From Sphingomonas soli NBRC 100801 (lineage in GTDB: Bacteria > Pseudomonadota > Alphaproteobacteria > Sphingomonadales > Sphingomonadaceae): DNA of 64,000 bases. Positions 27,703 to 39,939 of this stretch are shown here, piece by piece (the first letter of the stretch is position 1; the number at the start of each line of letters is the position of its first letter). Below the pieces are notes generated by a model, which saw nothing but the letters and a program-made list of their open reading frames with translations, did no database searches and was not told where the DNA came from. Made by a program: the position numbers and the translations under genes. Location: positions 62,001 through 126,000 of the forward strand of contig NZ_BCTZ01000014.1 of NCBI RefSeq assembly GCF_001591025.1, in the 5' to 3' direction.

Positions 27703-28452
27703 TTATCCGTAGGCGCGCACAAAGAATACCAAGGTAGTAGCCCCGGTGACGAGCAGGGTCCATGCGCGCACCAGCCAGTGGGGCAGCGTCTTGCCCACCC
27801 GCGCGCCGAGCCAGCCGCCGATGATGCCGCCCGCGAGCATCGGCAGGCACGCCCACCATTTGACCAGTCCCGTGGCGATGAAGACGAAAGCGGCGGCAAG
27901 GTTTGCAGTGGCGAGCATCAGCGTGCGGATCGCGAAGAGCGAGCGGGGGTGCGCACCGGCGAGAAGGCCATATACCGCGGTGGTGATCAGCCCGACGCCG
28001 CCGCCGAAATAGCCGCCATAGATGCCGAGCATGCTCTGCGCGGCGATCAGCGTGCGCCGCCCGATGGTGACGCGCGCGTGCAGCCAATCCGATGCGCTCT
28101 TGCCGAAGCACATCACGGCGAAAGCGAAGAGCAGCAGCCAGGGGATGATGAGATCGAAGGCTCGGCTGGGGGTGACCGCGAGCAACACGCTGCCGATGAG
28201 CCCCCCGGCAAAGGTGATGATCGCGAGCGTTTTGACCGAAAGGCCGCTGATCGGCGCGAGTTCGTCGCGATAGGCCAGCGCGCTCGCCCCCGCGCCGGGG
28301 AGCAAGGCGACGTTCGACGTGGCGTTCGCGACATTGGAGGGAAGGCCCAGTGCGATCAAGGCGGGCAAGGTCGCGAAGGTGCCCCCTCCCGCCAGCGCGT
28401 TCATCGCACCGCCGACCATGCCGGCAGCAAAAGCGAGGAAGAGCAACTCCAT
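27703..28452 (-). CDS. TauE/SafE-family sulfite/anion exporter
   Basis: 249 aa, seven to eight hydrophobic helices. AAGMVGGAMNALAGGGTFATLPAL and the second repeat SMLGIYGGYFGGGVGLITTAVY are the paired family signatures. Members export sulfite or organosulfonates or act as general permeases. First gene of the minus-strand group with cytochrome b and molybdopterin oxidoreductase. A palindromic intergenic element ends only 6 bp before its ATG, and the ribosome-binding site is poor, so its expression may depend on that element. Confidence 0.85.
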   Translation of the reverse strand: MELLFLAFAAGMVGGAMNALAGGGTFATLPALIALGLPSNVANATSNVALLPGAGASALAYRDELAPISGLSVKTLAIITFAGGLIGSVLLAVTPSRAFDLIIPWLLLFAFAVMCFGKSASDWLHARVTIGRRTLIAAQSMLGIYGGYFGGGVGLITTAVYGLLAGAHPRSLFAIRTLMLATANLAAAFVFIATGLVKWWACLPMLAGGIIGGWLGARVGKTLPHWLVRAWTLLVTGATTLVFFVRAYG

Positions 28453-28457
28453 CAGAT

Positions 28458-28538
28458 CGTCGCCCCGGCGAACGCCAGGGTCTCAGGCCGCGCGTGCGAA
28501 CCGTGTGGCACGAGATCCCGGCTCTCGCCGGGACGACG
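28458..28538. repeat. Palindromic intergenic element (REP/MITE-like), rlmN-TauE spacer
   Basis: Two 27-base arms (28458-28484 and 28512-28538) match as an imperfect inverted repeat at about 21 of 27 positions. They begin CGTCG and carry the CCCGGCGA...GCCGGGAT core seen in Sphingomonadales intergenic palindromes. It fills the whole spacer between rlmN and the TauE gene. Confidence 0.65.
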
Positions 28539-28543
28539 GTTGC

Positions 28544-29752
28544 TCATCCGAGCGCCGCCAGCTTCTCTTCCGCCTGACGATCGAGCTCGGCGCGGCTCTT
28601 CTTCTCGGCAGCGGTCTTGAGCTGGCCGCAGGCGGCGTCGATATCGCGGCCACGCGGCGTGCGCGTGGGGGCCGAGATGCCGGCTTCGAAGATGATGTTC
28701 GAGAAAGCGCGGATCCGCTCCGGCGTGGAGCATTCATAGGGTGCGCCGGGCCAGGGGTTGAACGGGATCAAATTCACCTTGGCGGGCAGATCGTAAAGCT
28801 TGAGCAGGCGGACGAGCTCGCGCGCGTCTTCGTCGCTGTCATTCTTGTCCTTGAGCATCACATATTCGAACGTGATGCGCCGGGCATTGTTGGCACCGGG
28901 ATAATCGGCGCAGGCCTGAAGCAACTCCTCGATCCCGTATTTGCGGTTGAGCGGCACGATCTCATCGCGGACTTCCTTGGTGATCGCGTGGAGCGACACC
29001 GCGAGATTGACGCCGATCTCTTCGCCCGCGCGGGCCATCATCGGGACGACCCCCGAGGTGGAAAGCGTGATGCGGCGCTTGGAGAGCGCGAGGCCATCAC
29101 CATCCATGACGAGCTTCAGCGCATCGCGGACATTGTCGAAATTATAGAGCGGCTCGCCCATGCCCATCATCACGATATTGGTGAGCATGCGGCCCTCGGG
29201 CTGCGAAGGCCATTCGCCGAGCGCATCGCGCGCCAGCATCACCTGACCGACAATTTCAGACGGCTCAAGGTTGCGGACAAGGCGCATCGTGCCGGTGTGG
29301 CAGAAACGGCAGTTGAGCGTGCAGCCCACCTGCGACGACACACATAACGTGCCGCGATCCGCATCGGGGATGAACACCATCTCGTAATCCTGCCCGTCGG
29401 GCGAGCGGAGCAGCCATTTGCGCGTACCGTCGGTCGAGACCTGCGCCTCGACCACCTGCGGGCGCGAGATCACGAAGCGATTGGCCAGCCAGGGCTGCAT
29501 CGTCTTCGAGATATCGGTCATCAGCGAGAAATCGGTGACGCCGCGATTATAGATCCAGTGGAAGAGCTGCTTGGCGCGCAGCTTGGCCTGCTTGGGCTCA
29601 AGCTGCGACGTTTCCAGCGCCATGCGCAATTCGAGCTTGGACAGGCCGAGCAGGTCGATCCGGCCATCGGGACGTGCGACGCGTGCCCGCGGAACGGGCA
29701 CGGGATCGATGTGCCCGGGAATGGGCATAAGGGCGGCCGACTCTGTTTGCAT
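28544..29752 (-). CDS. rlmN: 23S rRNA (adenine2503-C2)/tRNA methyltransferase
   Basis: 402 aa radical-SAM enzyme that methylates A2503 of 23S rRNA and A37 of some tRNAs. The CX3CX2C cluster is in [19 protein letters not shown]-like and [12 protein letters not shown] segments bind SAM, and the second catalytic cysteine is in DIDAACGQL near the C-terminus. ATG 29752 begins MQTESAAL; further upstream codons are unconserved. Divergent from the DUF4168 gene across 173 bp. It ends just before the palindromic element. Confidence 0.95.
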   Translation of the reverse strand: MQTESAALMPIPGHIDPVPVPRARVARPDGRIDLLGLSKLELRMALETSQLEPKQAKLRAKQLFHWIYNRGVTDFSLMTDISKTMQPWLANRFVISRPQVVEAQVSTDGTRKWLLRSPDGQDYEMVFIPDADRGTLCVSSQVGCTLNCRFCHTGTMRLVRNLEPSEIVGQVMLARDALGEWPSQPEGRMLTNIVMMGMGEPLYNFDNVRDALKLVMDGDGLALSKRRITLSTSGVVPMMARAGEEIGVNLAVSLHAITKEVRDEIVPLNRKYGIEELLQACADYPGANNARRITFEYVMLKDKNDSDEDARELVRLLKLYDLPAKVNLIPFNPWPGAPYECSTPERIRAFSNIIFEAGISAPTRTPRGRDIDAACGQLKTAAEKKSRAELDRQAEEKLAALG

Positions 29753-29846
29753 GGCCGCCACATAGGGGATTTCGCCCGGCTTTTCCACCCATTGGCAAGG
29801 AGCCGCGCTGCCAGACAAGGGACTGCGTCCATCGCGCGAATGCCAC

Positions 29847-29870
29847 GGGGCAACGCCTTGGCGGTTGCCC
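29847..29870. other. Hairpin in the rlmN / DUF4168 divergent spacer
   Basis: GGGCAACGCC (29848-29857) pairs with GGCGGTTGCCC (29860-29870) apart from one bulged G, giving about 10 bp with a very short loop. No known RNA family is recognised. It lies about 55 bases before the DUF4168 start and could be leader structure or a control site. Confidence 0.35.
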
Positions 29871-29925
29871 TGCCTGACGCGCCGCCCCCAGCTTATGCGC
29901 GGGGGCACCCCAATTGGAGTAGGAT

Positions 29926-30273
29926 ATGCAGTTTCTTTCATCGATAGCGCTGGCAGCGGCGCTGATATCGGCGCCCGTCGCGTTCGCGCAGACGGCACCC
30001 CAGGCAGCGCCGGCCACCACGCCATCCGCAGCACAGGCAGCCCCGGTGACCGATGCCGAAGTCTCGCAATTCGCCACCGCAGCGGTGGCGGCGGGCAAGA
30101 TCAACGCGGATGCCGCCGTTCCCGCTGCGGACAAGACCGCCAAGATCGTCGAGGCGATCACCGCCACGGGCCTGACCGCCGAGCGCTTCAACGAGATTGC
30201 GAAGGCGGTGCAGGCCGATCCGGCGCTGGAGAAGCGCGTCCAGGACGCTGCGAAGCAATTGCCCGCAGGCTGA
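29926..30273 (+). CDS. Exported DUF4168 domain protein
   Basis: 115 aa. Signal peptide [22 protein letters not shown] with cleavage after FAQ or AFA. An Ala/Pro/Thr linker follows, then a helical DUF4168 domain ([16 protein letters not shown] ... [20 protein letters not shown]). Periplasmic, function unknown; the family is common in alphaproteobacteria and cyanobacteria. A GGAG precedes the start. A strong hairpin follows the stop. Confidence 0.8.
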   Translation: MQFLSSIALAAALISAPVAFAQTAPQAAPATTPSAAQAAPVTDAEVSQFATAAVAAGKINADAAVPAADKTAKIVEAITATGLTAERFNEIAKAVQADPALEKRVQDAAKQLPAG

Positions 30274-30279
30274 CCGATC

Positions 30280-30302
30280 GGGCGGCGGTGCGATCGCCGC
30301 CC
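30280..30302. terminator. Terminator hairpin between DUF4168 and IalB-like genes
   Basis: GGGCGGCG (30280-30287) and CGCCGCCC (30295-30302) form a perfect 8-bp stem with a 7-base loop. It begins 7 bases after the DUF4168 stop and lies between converging genes. Confidence 0.6.
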
Positions 30303-30312
30303 TGCTTCCCGG

Positions 30313-30771
30313 CTAGCGCCCGGCGCACCCCAGCGCAGCCGCGTCGATCGCGGTGGCCGCGCCCTTGAGGGCATAGGTGTCGGCAAAGGGTGCGCCATTG
30401 GCCGCCACCGTCTCGACGCTCATGCTGCGGCCCGATCGGATCGCGGCGACCACTGCGGCATCGGTGCGCGCGTCGGGGGCCCAGGCATCGGCATCGCCCG
30501 CCTTCAGCTCGAACCGGCGCTCGCCGATCGACAGCGTCACCCGCGCATTCGCTGCGCGGGCACGGCTGAGGCGGATGTGGAGCTGATTGCGCACGCCGTC
30601 GCGCGGCCAATTGGCGATGCTGGCGAAGGGCTGCGACGCGCTGTGCCTCTCCACCGGCTTGGCGATCGCATAGCAGCGAAGCGGCGGAGCATCGCGGAAC
30701 GCGCCCCAGCCGCCATAGGTGCCGAGCGCATCGCGGGGGAGCAGCGCAAGGATCAGCGCGAGTGCGATCAT
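30313..30771 (-). CDS. IalB-like (invasion associated locus B family) exported protein
   Basis: 152 aa. A short hydrophobic N-terminus (MIALALILALLPRDALG) is followed by TYGGWGAFRDAPPLRCYAIAKPV and a pattern of alternating strands with a second Cys near the end (LGCAGR). This two-cysteine layout fits IalB-family periplasmic proteins, whose role outside Bartonella is unclear. The start overlaps the phosphatase stop by ATGA, so the two genes are coupled. Family membership is recognised by pattern and is moderately sure. Confidence 0.68.
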   Translation of the reverse strand: MIALALILALLPRDALGTYGGWGAFRDAPPLRCYAIAKPVERHSASQPFASIANWPRDGVRNQLHIRLSRARAANARVTLSIGERRFELKAGDADAWAPDARTDAAVVAAIRSGRSMSVETVAANGAPFADTYALKGAATAIDAAALGCAGR

Positions 30772-31442
30772 GCCGGTGCGGAGTTCCGGCCGCTGCCGGT
30801 ATGCACGATAGTCTCCACCCCCTTCTCGATCATCACGACCGAACCCTGCGGCAGATCGCGCGCGACCGGCGCGTCGAATCGCGGCGAAACTTCCAGCCCC
30901 GTCATCACGCCGCGCAGCACCCGCGAAGACATTCCGTGCATGATCACCAGCCGGTCTCCTGGATCGTCATCGGTGTCTACCAGCCAGGAAGTGACGCGGA
31001 CCGCAATCTCGTCATACCATTCGCCGCCGGGCGGGCGGCGCGTGTAAAGGCCCTGCGCCATATCGAGGAAGCCGTTCTCCTCGCTCGCCAGATCGGCATA
31101 ATAGCGCCCGCTATACTCGCCCATGCCGATCTCGATCAGCCGATCGTCGTGCCGCGCCTGATGCCAGTCGAGCTCGAGATGCTCCGCGATGATCGCCAGC
31201 GTCTGCAGCGCGCGGCCGGCGCTGGACGACCATAGGGTGAGCTTTGGGCGAGGTCCGAGAATCGCGCGGAGCCCCTCGCCCATCGCATCGGCCTGGGCGA
31301 ATCCGGCGCGGGTGAGCGGCGTATGCGGATGATGGCCCTGCATTCTTCTGGCGAAATTGAAAACGGTCTCGCCGTGGCGTGCGATAAAATCGCGGCCGCG
31401 CCTCTGGGACGGATCACGGGGCAGGGCTGGCTTGGAATCCAT
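30768..31442 (-). CDS. Histidine phosphatase (phosphoglycerate mutase-like) family protein
   Basis: 224 aa, no signal peptide. The phosphohistidine loop FIARHGETVFNF contains R22-H23-G24-E25. The second half has EIGMGEYSGR and the second catalytic His in VIMHGMSSRVLRG. Family members include sugar phosphatases and mutases; substrate unknown. ATG 31442 is the first Met leading into the core. Coupled to the IalB-like gene and divergent from the outer-membrane protein gene. Confidence 0.87.
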   Translation of the reverse strand: MDSKPALPRDPSQRRGRDFIARHGETVFNFARRMQGHHPHTPLTRAGFAQADAMGEGLRAILGPRPKLTLWSSSAGRALQTLAIIAEHLELDWHQARHDDRLIEIGMGEYSGRYYADLASEENGFLDMAQGLYTRRPPGGEWYDEIAVRVTSWLVDTDDDPGDRLVIMHGMSSRVLRGVMTGLEVSPRFDAPVARDLPQGSVVMIEKGVETIVHTGSGRNSAPA

Positions 31443-31585
31443 CGCCGCTGTTTCAAGCCCCTGTTGCGGGAATGCAACGCTTTTCCTTGTTGTCTGAGGT
31501 TCATGAAACATGGGCCGGAGAGTGCCTATTTATGCCCCGACCCGTGCAGTTTGGCGGGCCAGTTTGAGTACCCAAGGAGTTAGTT

Positions 31586-32185
31586 ATGCGTACGAAGTTT
31601 ATCGCCGCCGCCCTCATCGCATCGTCGGCCGTGGCAGCCCCCGCCTTCGCACAGGACGCCGCGCCGTTCACCGGTCCGCGCGCCGAAGCGATCGTCGGCT
31701 GGGATCATGTCAGCGACGATTCGCTCAATGGCGGTTCGCGCGATGGCGTCGTCTATGGCGGCCAGATCGGCTATGATTTCCAGGCCGGCAACGCCGTGAT
31801 CGGCGTCGAGGGCGAAGCCACCGGCGCGACCACCAAGAACACCGCGAACGGCGTGCTGGTCGCAGGCGACACGCTGCGCACCAAGGCAGGCCGCGATCTG
31901 TATGTCGGCGCGCGCGTCGGCTTCACGGTTGGCGAGAATGCGCTGATCTACGCAAAGGGCGGCTACACCAATGCGCAGTTCAAGAACGAGTATCGCTCGG
32001 CCGTGACCAACCTTGACGACCGCGACAATGTCGACGGCTGGCGTCTCGGCGCGGGCGCCGAAGTCAAGCTGAACGACAAGGTCTATGCCAAGGCCGAATA
32101 TCGTTACTCCAAGTATGATTCGGACTCGGCCAATGTCGATGCGAAGCGCCACCAGGTGCTCGCAGGCGTCGGCGTTCGCTTCTAA
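31586..32185 (+). CDS. Outer-membrane beta-barrel protein (Omp25/opacity-like porin family)
   Basis: 199 aa. Signal peptide MRTKFIAAALIASSAVAAPAFA, cleaved after AFA. The mature part is a small barrel with alternating strands, e.g. VYGGQIGYDFQAG, DLYVGARVGFTVG and YAKAEYRYSKYD. It ends in VLAGVGVRF with the C-terminal Phe needed for Bam insertion. AAGGAG precedes the ATG at a good distance, and a strong terminator follows, suggesting a highly expressed single-gene unit. Confidence 0.9.
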   Translation: MRTKFIAAALIASSAVAAPAFAQDAAPFTGPRAEAIVGWDHVSDDSLNGGSRDGVVYGGQIGYDFQAGNAVIGVEGEATGATTKNTANGVLVAGDTLRTKAGRDLYVGARVGFTVGENALIYAKGGYTNAQFKNEYRSAVTNLDDRDNVDGWRLGAGAEVKLNDKVYAKAEYRYSKYDSDSANVDAKRHQVLAGVGVRF

Positions 32186-32217
32186 AGCGCAAAACACGGC
32201 AAATATGCTGTGAACAG

Positions 32218-32248
32218 AAGGGCCGGGGCGCTTGCTCCGGCCCTTTTT
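32218..32248 (+). terminator. Rho-independent terminator of the outer-membrane protein gene
   Basis: AAGGGCCGG (32218-32226) pairs with CCGGCCCTT (32237-32245) and the stem continues two more pairs inward. A TTTTT run ends it. It is the clearest intrinsic terminator in the window. Confidence 0.92.
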
Positions 32249-32322
32249 GCCGTTAATGTCGTCCCCCAAATCTAGGCCCAGCCAAGCTGGATTCGGGCAG
32301 TTTCGGCCCCGGGGGTTTACAC

Positions 32323-33435
32323 ATGAAGGCGACGATCGAACGCGCAACTCTGTTGAGGGGCCTCAGCCACGTCCAGTCCGTGGTCGAGCGGCGCAACACG
32401 ATCCCGATCCTCTCCAACGTGCTGATCGAGGCGCAGGCTTCGGGCGCGCTGCGGCTGATGGCGACCGATCTGGACCTGCAGATCGACGAGACGATCCCGG
32501 CGGCGGTGGACCAGCCGGGCGCTACTACCATTTCGGCGCACACTTTGTTCGACATCGTCCGCAAGCTGCCCGAGGGCTCACAGGTCGAACTGAGCGCCGC
32601 AGAAGGCCGCATCACGGTCAATGCCGGGCGCGCCAAGTTCACGCTGGCGACGCTGCCGCGCGACGATTTCCCGATGATCGCCGAGGGCGAGCTGCCGACG
32701 ACGTTCGAGCTGCCGGCCGAAACGCTGAAGCAGATCATCGACAAGACGCGCTTCGCAATCTCGACCGAAGAGACGCGCTATTATCTGAACGGCATCTTCC
32801 TGCACGTGGCGGACGAGGCGACTCCGATGCTGCGCGCCGCCGCGACGGACGGGCACCGCCTGGCGCGCGTGACCGTGGCGCGCCCCGATGGTGCCGAATC
32901 GATGCCCGACGTGATCATTCCGCGCAAATGCGTCGCGGAGCTGCGCAAGCTGCTCGACGAAGTGGACGGATCGGTCGGCGTATCGCTCTCAGCCTCCAAG
33001 ATCCGCTTCGACATGGGGCAGGCGATCCTGACCTCGAAGCTGATCGACGGCACCTTCCCCGATTACAGCCGCGTCATCCCGACCGGCAATGACAAGATCC
33101 TGAAGATCGACCCAAAGAGCCTGATGGAGGGCGTGGATCGCGTATCGACCATCGCCACCGAAAAGACCCGCGCGGTCAAGATGGCGCTGGATCGCGACAA
33201 GGTGGTCCTGTCGGTCACCAGTCCCGAAAACGGCGCGGCGGCGGAAGAAGTGCCGGGCGATTATATCGCGGCAGGCTTCGAGATCGGCTTCAACAGCCGC
33301 TATCTGATGGACATTCTCGCCCAGATCGAAGGCGACATGGTGGAAGTCCATCTGGCCGACGCCGCCGCTCCGACGCTGATCCGCGAGAACGACGCCTCGC
33401 CCGCGCTGTACGTGCTGATGCCGATGCGGGTGTAA
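32323..33435 (+). CDS. dnaN: DNA polymerase III beta sliding clamp
   Basis: 370 aa, normal length for three clamp domains. MKATIERATLLRGLSHVQSVVERRNTIPILSNVLIEA starts domain 1 and TDLDLQIDETIP is characteristic. ISTEETRYYLNGIFLH marks domain 2, and the C-terminus ALYVLMPMRV contains the conserved MPMR ending of the protein-binding pocket. GGGGGT precedes the start. It opens the dnaN-coq4-recF-gyrB stretch; dnaA is not in the window. Confidence 0.96.
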   Translation: MKATIERATLLRGLSHVQSVVERRNTIPILSNVLIEAQASGALRLMATDLDLQIDETIPAAVDQPGATTISAHTLFDIVRKLPEGSQVELSAAEGRITVNAGRAKFTLATLPRDDFPMIAEGELPTTFELPAETLKQIIDKTRFAISTEETRYYLNGIFLHVADEATPMLRAAATDGHRLARVTVARPDGAESMPDVIIPRKCVAELRKLLDEVDGSVGVSLSASKIRFDMGQAILTSKLIDGTFPDYSRVIPTGNDKILKIDPKSLMEGVDRVSTIATEKTRAVKMALDRDKVVLSVTSPENGAAAEEVPGDYIAAGFEIGFNSRYLMDILAQIEGDMVEVHLADAAAPTLIRENDASPALYVLMPMRV

Positions 33436-33445
33436 TCGCTCACTA

Positions 33446-33473
33446 TTGACATTAATGTAAGTAGCCGTATTTT
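33446..33473 (+). promoter_or_regulatory. Strong promoter of coq4, overlapped by a palindrome; leaderless start likely
   Basis: Perfect -35 TTGACA (33446-33451), 16-base spacer, then TATTTT (33468-33473). The palindrome ACATTAATGT (33449-33458) overlaps the -35. The predicted transcription start, about 7 bases past the -10, falls on the A of the coq4 ATG (33480). No Shine-Dalgarno sequence precedes that ATG, which supports a leaderless transcript. Confidence 0.65.
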
Positions 33474-33479
33474 ATCTGC

Positions 33480-34238
33480 ATGGCTACGCAACTGGCACCT
33501 GTACCGTTCAATCCCGGCGTTCCGATGAAGCGCGAATGGGGCACTGCCCTGAGCGCGCTCAGGCGGCTGCTCGCCAATGGCGATGATACCGAGCAGGTCT
33601 TCAAGATCATGCGCGCGCTGAACGGCGACGTGACGCAGCGCAATTATCGCAAGCTGCTGACCGTGCCGGGCGGCGGGGCGATCGCGTACAAGCGCGTCGA
33701 ATTGGCCGAGCGGCTGACCGACCGCGCCTGGATCGACAGCTTTGCCGAGGGCACCGTTGGTGCGGCCTATCGCAACTTCCTCGATTCGACCGGCTATTCG
33801 GCGGACGGACTCGTCGAGCTGAGCATGGGCGAGTTCGGCGACGCCGATGCCGAGCATCCCTATACCTGGATGGGACGCCGCGAGCGCGACATCCATGACC
33901 TGTGGCACGTGCTCACCGGCTATCAGGCCGACGAGCATCTGGGCGAGGCATGCCTCGTCGCCTTTTCCTATGCGCAAACCGGCGGTCTTGGCTGGGGCTT
34001 CATCGCGCTCGGCGCGGCGCTCAAGAGCCTGCGTGTTACCGGCAGGGCCGATTTCCTCAAGGCGGTGACCGAAGGCTATCGCCGCGGCAAGCAGGCCAAG
34101 TGGCTGCACGGCGAGGATTATGAGGCGTTGATGGCGGAGCCGCTGGACGCGGCGCGCCGCCGCCTGAATATCGCAGAGCCGGTGCGGTATCAGATCGCGC
34201 AGGCGAGCCTGGCTGCGGCGGGGCTGAAGGGTATCTGA
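33480..34238 (+). CDS. coq4: Coq4-family ubiquinone biosynthesis protein
   Basis: 252 aa. RRERDIHDLWHVLTGYQADEHLGEA contains the Coq4 zinc motif HDxxH followed about 11 residues on by Glu. Coq4 supports assembly of the ubiquinone biosynthetic complex and, in some organisms, oxidative decarboxylation of the ring. Terminal helices are YRRGKQAKWL and VRYQIAQASLAAAGL. No signal peptide, so cytoplasmic or membrane-peripheral. It sits between dnaN and the tandem secreted paralogs, but its own strong promoter directly upstream suggests independent expression. Confidence 0.88.
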   Translation: MATQLAPVPFNPGVPMKREWGTALSALRRLLANGDDTEQVFKIMRALNGDVTQRNYRKLLTVPGGGAIAYKRVELAERLTDRAWIDSFAEGTVGAAYRNFLDSTGYSADGLVELSMGEFGDADAEHPYTWMGRRERDIHDLWHVLTGYQADEHLGEACLVAFSYAQTGGLGWGFIALGAALKSLRVTGRADFLKAVTEGYRRGKQAKWLHGEDYEALMAEPLDAARRRLNIAEPVRYQIAQASLAAAGLKGI

Positions 34239-34242
34239 GCGC

Positions 34243-34953
34243 TCAGGGGAGCGGGGCTATGTCCGTTCCCGTCACCGGCATGCCCGACGCCGCCATGAAC
34301 TCGGCAGCGCTGACGGGCGGCGCGGGCAGATCGAAGCGCTTGGGGTCGATTTTGGCGTAGCTGACCGACTGAAGCTCGGTCTTACCGATCCCCAACGGCG
34401 CGCCCTTGGCCGCGAGATCGAGCGCCAACAGATGAAATCCACTACCCGGCGGCGCAAACACACTCATCGCCGGCTCTGCCAACCCAACGATCCGCTGAAA
34501 CAGCACGCCGATCGGCTCCAACTTTGGGTCTGCACTCAGGACCAACTCAAGCATCTCGCCGGGCCGCCCATCGGCTTCCCGCTCCGGCCCGAACGCCCAC
34601 CGGGTTCCGGCGAAACCGGCGATCGATGCATCGCCCCGGGATGTGAGGACGAACTTATCCGGAGTCTGTCCCTCCGGCATTGCCACTCCGCTGAACATAC
34701 CCGAAACCAGCGACATCAAATCCGCAAGGTTGACGACCTTGGTGTCACCCGTCGCCTCTTTGATAACGGCATAGTCCACACCGCCACGGCGGATGATGCT
34801 GAACTTGTCAGCGAAATCGATTCGCGCATTCCCGCCATCGTCTATCGCGACAATCAACTCCGTCTTGCCCGCCGCATAGCGGGCGGTGACGTCCGCCAGC
34901 GCCGGCAAGGGCAGCAGCGCGAGGAGCAGGGCAAAAAGCAGGCGCATGATCAT
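34243..34953 (-). CDS. Exported protein, tandem paralog B
   Basis: 236 aa. Signal peptide [20 protein letters not shown], cleaved after ALA. The mature part starts [21 protein letters not shown] and is predicted mostly beta. It closely parallels the upstream protein, which has TARY followed by a similar strand order, so the two are an ancient duplication. No family is recognised and there are no cysteines suggesting lipidation. The start overlaps the stop of its paralog by ATGA. Its stop is 4 bp from the coq4 stop. Confidence 0.78.
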   Translation of the reverse strand: MIMRLLFALLLALLPLPALADVTARYAAGKTELIVAIDDGGNARIDFADKFSIIRRGGVDYAVIKEATGDTKVVNLADLMSLVSGMFSGVAMPEGQTPDKFVLTSRGDASIAGFAGTRWAFGPEREADGRPGEMLELVLSADPKLEPIGVLFQRIVGLAEPAMSVFAPPGSGFHLLALDLAAKGAPLGIGKTELQSVSYAKIDPKRFDLPAPPVSAAEFMAASGMPVTGTDIAPLP

Positions 34954-35636
34954 TCCTTTGGCTGCACGCGGAGCCGGGAGCGGAGCGCATCGCGGCCGAG
35001 AAGGGGCTGGGGAAGCGCGAACATCGCGGCAGGGATCGGCGCCCTGTCGATCGTCTCGAGCTTCAGTATCTGGTTGAATCGCAGCACCGCGCCTTTCTCG
35101 AACAGCGCGATCATCGCTTTCCCGAAATTGCCGGGGCCGCCCGTGGCGGTGCTGTTTCGGACTATCGCGAAACGGGTCTGCATCGCGAGTGCGCGGCCGA
35201 GCGGAGCGAGCGCGGGATCGCTGCTGACGACTCCTTCGAACGACGCAAGCGACGGCACTTCGCGGGGATGCCCCATCCAGAGCCGGCCCTTCACGCCGGC
35301 AACCGACTCCGTGCCCGCTTCGCTAAGGGCATATTCGGGCTGCGTGGGCGGGCCGGTGATCGCGGGCTGATCCTCGCCGAACAGCGCCAGCGCGTCCTCG
35401 ATCGTCGCGCTGAAATTGCCCGCGGCATCGTGGAGCACGACATATTCCCGATCGCCCTTGCGCAGGAACAGCGTGTCGCCCGCCGATACGCGCGCATCGC
35501 CATTGGCGGCGCTCATCACGACCAGCGCGGGCTGCCCCTCGCGCAGATAGCGCGCGGTCATGTCCTCCGGCGCGGCGGGCGCGCAGGCCGCGAGCAGCAA
35601 AAGGGCGAGGAGCGCGCGGATCACGAGCGCGATCAT
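34950..35636 (-). CDS. Lipoprotein, tandem paralog A
   Basis: 228 aa. Signal peptide with lipobox LLLAAC, so a probable outer- or inner-membrane lipoprotein. The mature region [37 protein letters not shown] aligns in pattern with the same region of the neighbouring downstream protein. The two differ in that this one is lipidated and the other is not. ATG 35636 is used because the 8 residues upstream precede the hydrophobic core unhelpfully. No domain family recognised. Divergent from recF across 48 bp. Confidence 0.76.
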   Translation of the reverse strand: MIALVIRALLALLLLAACAPAAPEDMTARYLREGQPALVVMSAANGDARVSAGDTLFLRKGDREYVVLHDAAGNFSATIEDALALFGEDQPAITGPPTQPEYALSEAGTESVAGVKGRLWMGHPREVPSLASFEGVVSSDPALAPLGRALAMQTRFAIVRNSTATGGPGNFGKAMIALFEKGAVLRFNQILKLETIDRAPIPAAMFALPQPLLGRDALRSRLRVQPKE

Positions 35637-35684
35637 CCGCGAAGCGCTGTCCGGCGGCAAGAGGCTGCGCTAGGGAGGGCCACA

Positions 35685-39370
<3,686 letters not shown>

Positions 39371-39379
39371 CAGGGACGC

Positions 39380-39401
39380 GCGCCGAACCCCGGTTCGGCG
39401 C
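39380..39401 (+). terminator. Terminator hairpin after gyrB
   Basis: GCGCCGAACC and GGTTCGGCGC are exact complements separated by CC; in RNA the inner pairs open to a 4-base loop. The tail TGCTTTCC is only partly T-rich. It starts 9 bases after the gyrB stop. Confidence 0.65.
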
Positions 39402-39519
39402 TGCTTTCCGTTCCAAAATCGTCGGCTCGTCGCCTCGCCTGCACCGCGTGTCGCGGTTCGGGCGGTCGCGGCTTGGGACTTTCGGCCGTTCTGCTGCATG
39501 AGCGCCCCGGGAGGCGGAG

Positions 39520-39939
39520 ATGGGGCGTTTGGCATTTCGACTGACGATGCTGGCAGCGGCCGCGCTTTGCGCCGGAACCGCTTCGCACGCACGCGCGCCC
39601 GGTCTTGAAAGCCCCGACCTCGCTATCAGCACCGGCACGGCGAGCTATTATGCCGACCGTTTTAGCGGCAAGCGCACCGCGAGCGGCGAGGCCTATGATC
39701 CGGAGGACTTCACCGCCGCGCACCGTTCGCTGCCCTTTGGCACGCGCGTGCGCGTCACCGACATGGCGAGCGGGCGCAGCGTGGTCGTGCGGGTCAATGA
39801 TCGCGGGCCATGGGGCAAGGGCCGGCTGATCGATCTGTCGCGCGCCGCCGCGCGCGAACTGGGCTTGATTCAGCGCGGCCATGCACAGGTGCAACTCGAT
39901 CCCGCGACATCCGGCGGCATCGACGATCCCACCGACTGA
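39520..39939 (+). CDS. rlpA: RlpA-like septal ring lytic transglycosylase family protein
   Basis: 139 aa. Signal peptide MGRLAFRLTMLAAAALCAGTASHA, then the double-psi beta barrel TGTASYYADRFSGKRTASGEAYD, LPFGTRVRVTDM and VVVRVNDRGPW. RlpA cleaves or binds denuded peptidoglycan at the division site in some bacteria. This copy has only the barrel domain and lacks a C-terminal SPOR domain. GGGAGGCGGAG precedes the ATG. Its stop abuts the stop of the converging MpaB-like gene. Confidence 0.9.
   Translation: MGRLAFRLTMLAAAALCAGTASHARAPGLESPDLAISTGTASYYADRFSGKRTASGEAYDPEDFTAAHRSLPFGTRVRVTDMASGRSVVVRVNDRGPWGKGRLIDLSRAAARELGLIQRGHAQVQLDPATSGGIDDPTD

Noticed and set aside
39371..39519. Replication origin next to gyrB
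   Set aside because: No dnaA gene and no visible cluster of DnaA boxes (TTATCCACA-like) in this spacer or others. A remote origin cannot be ruled out.
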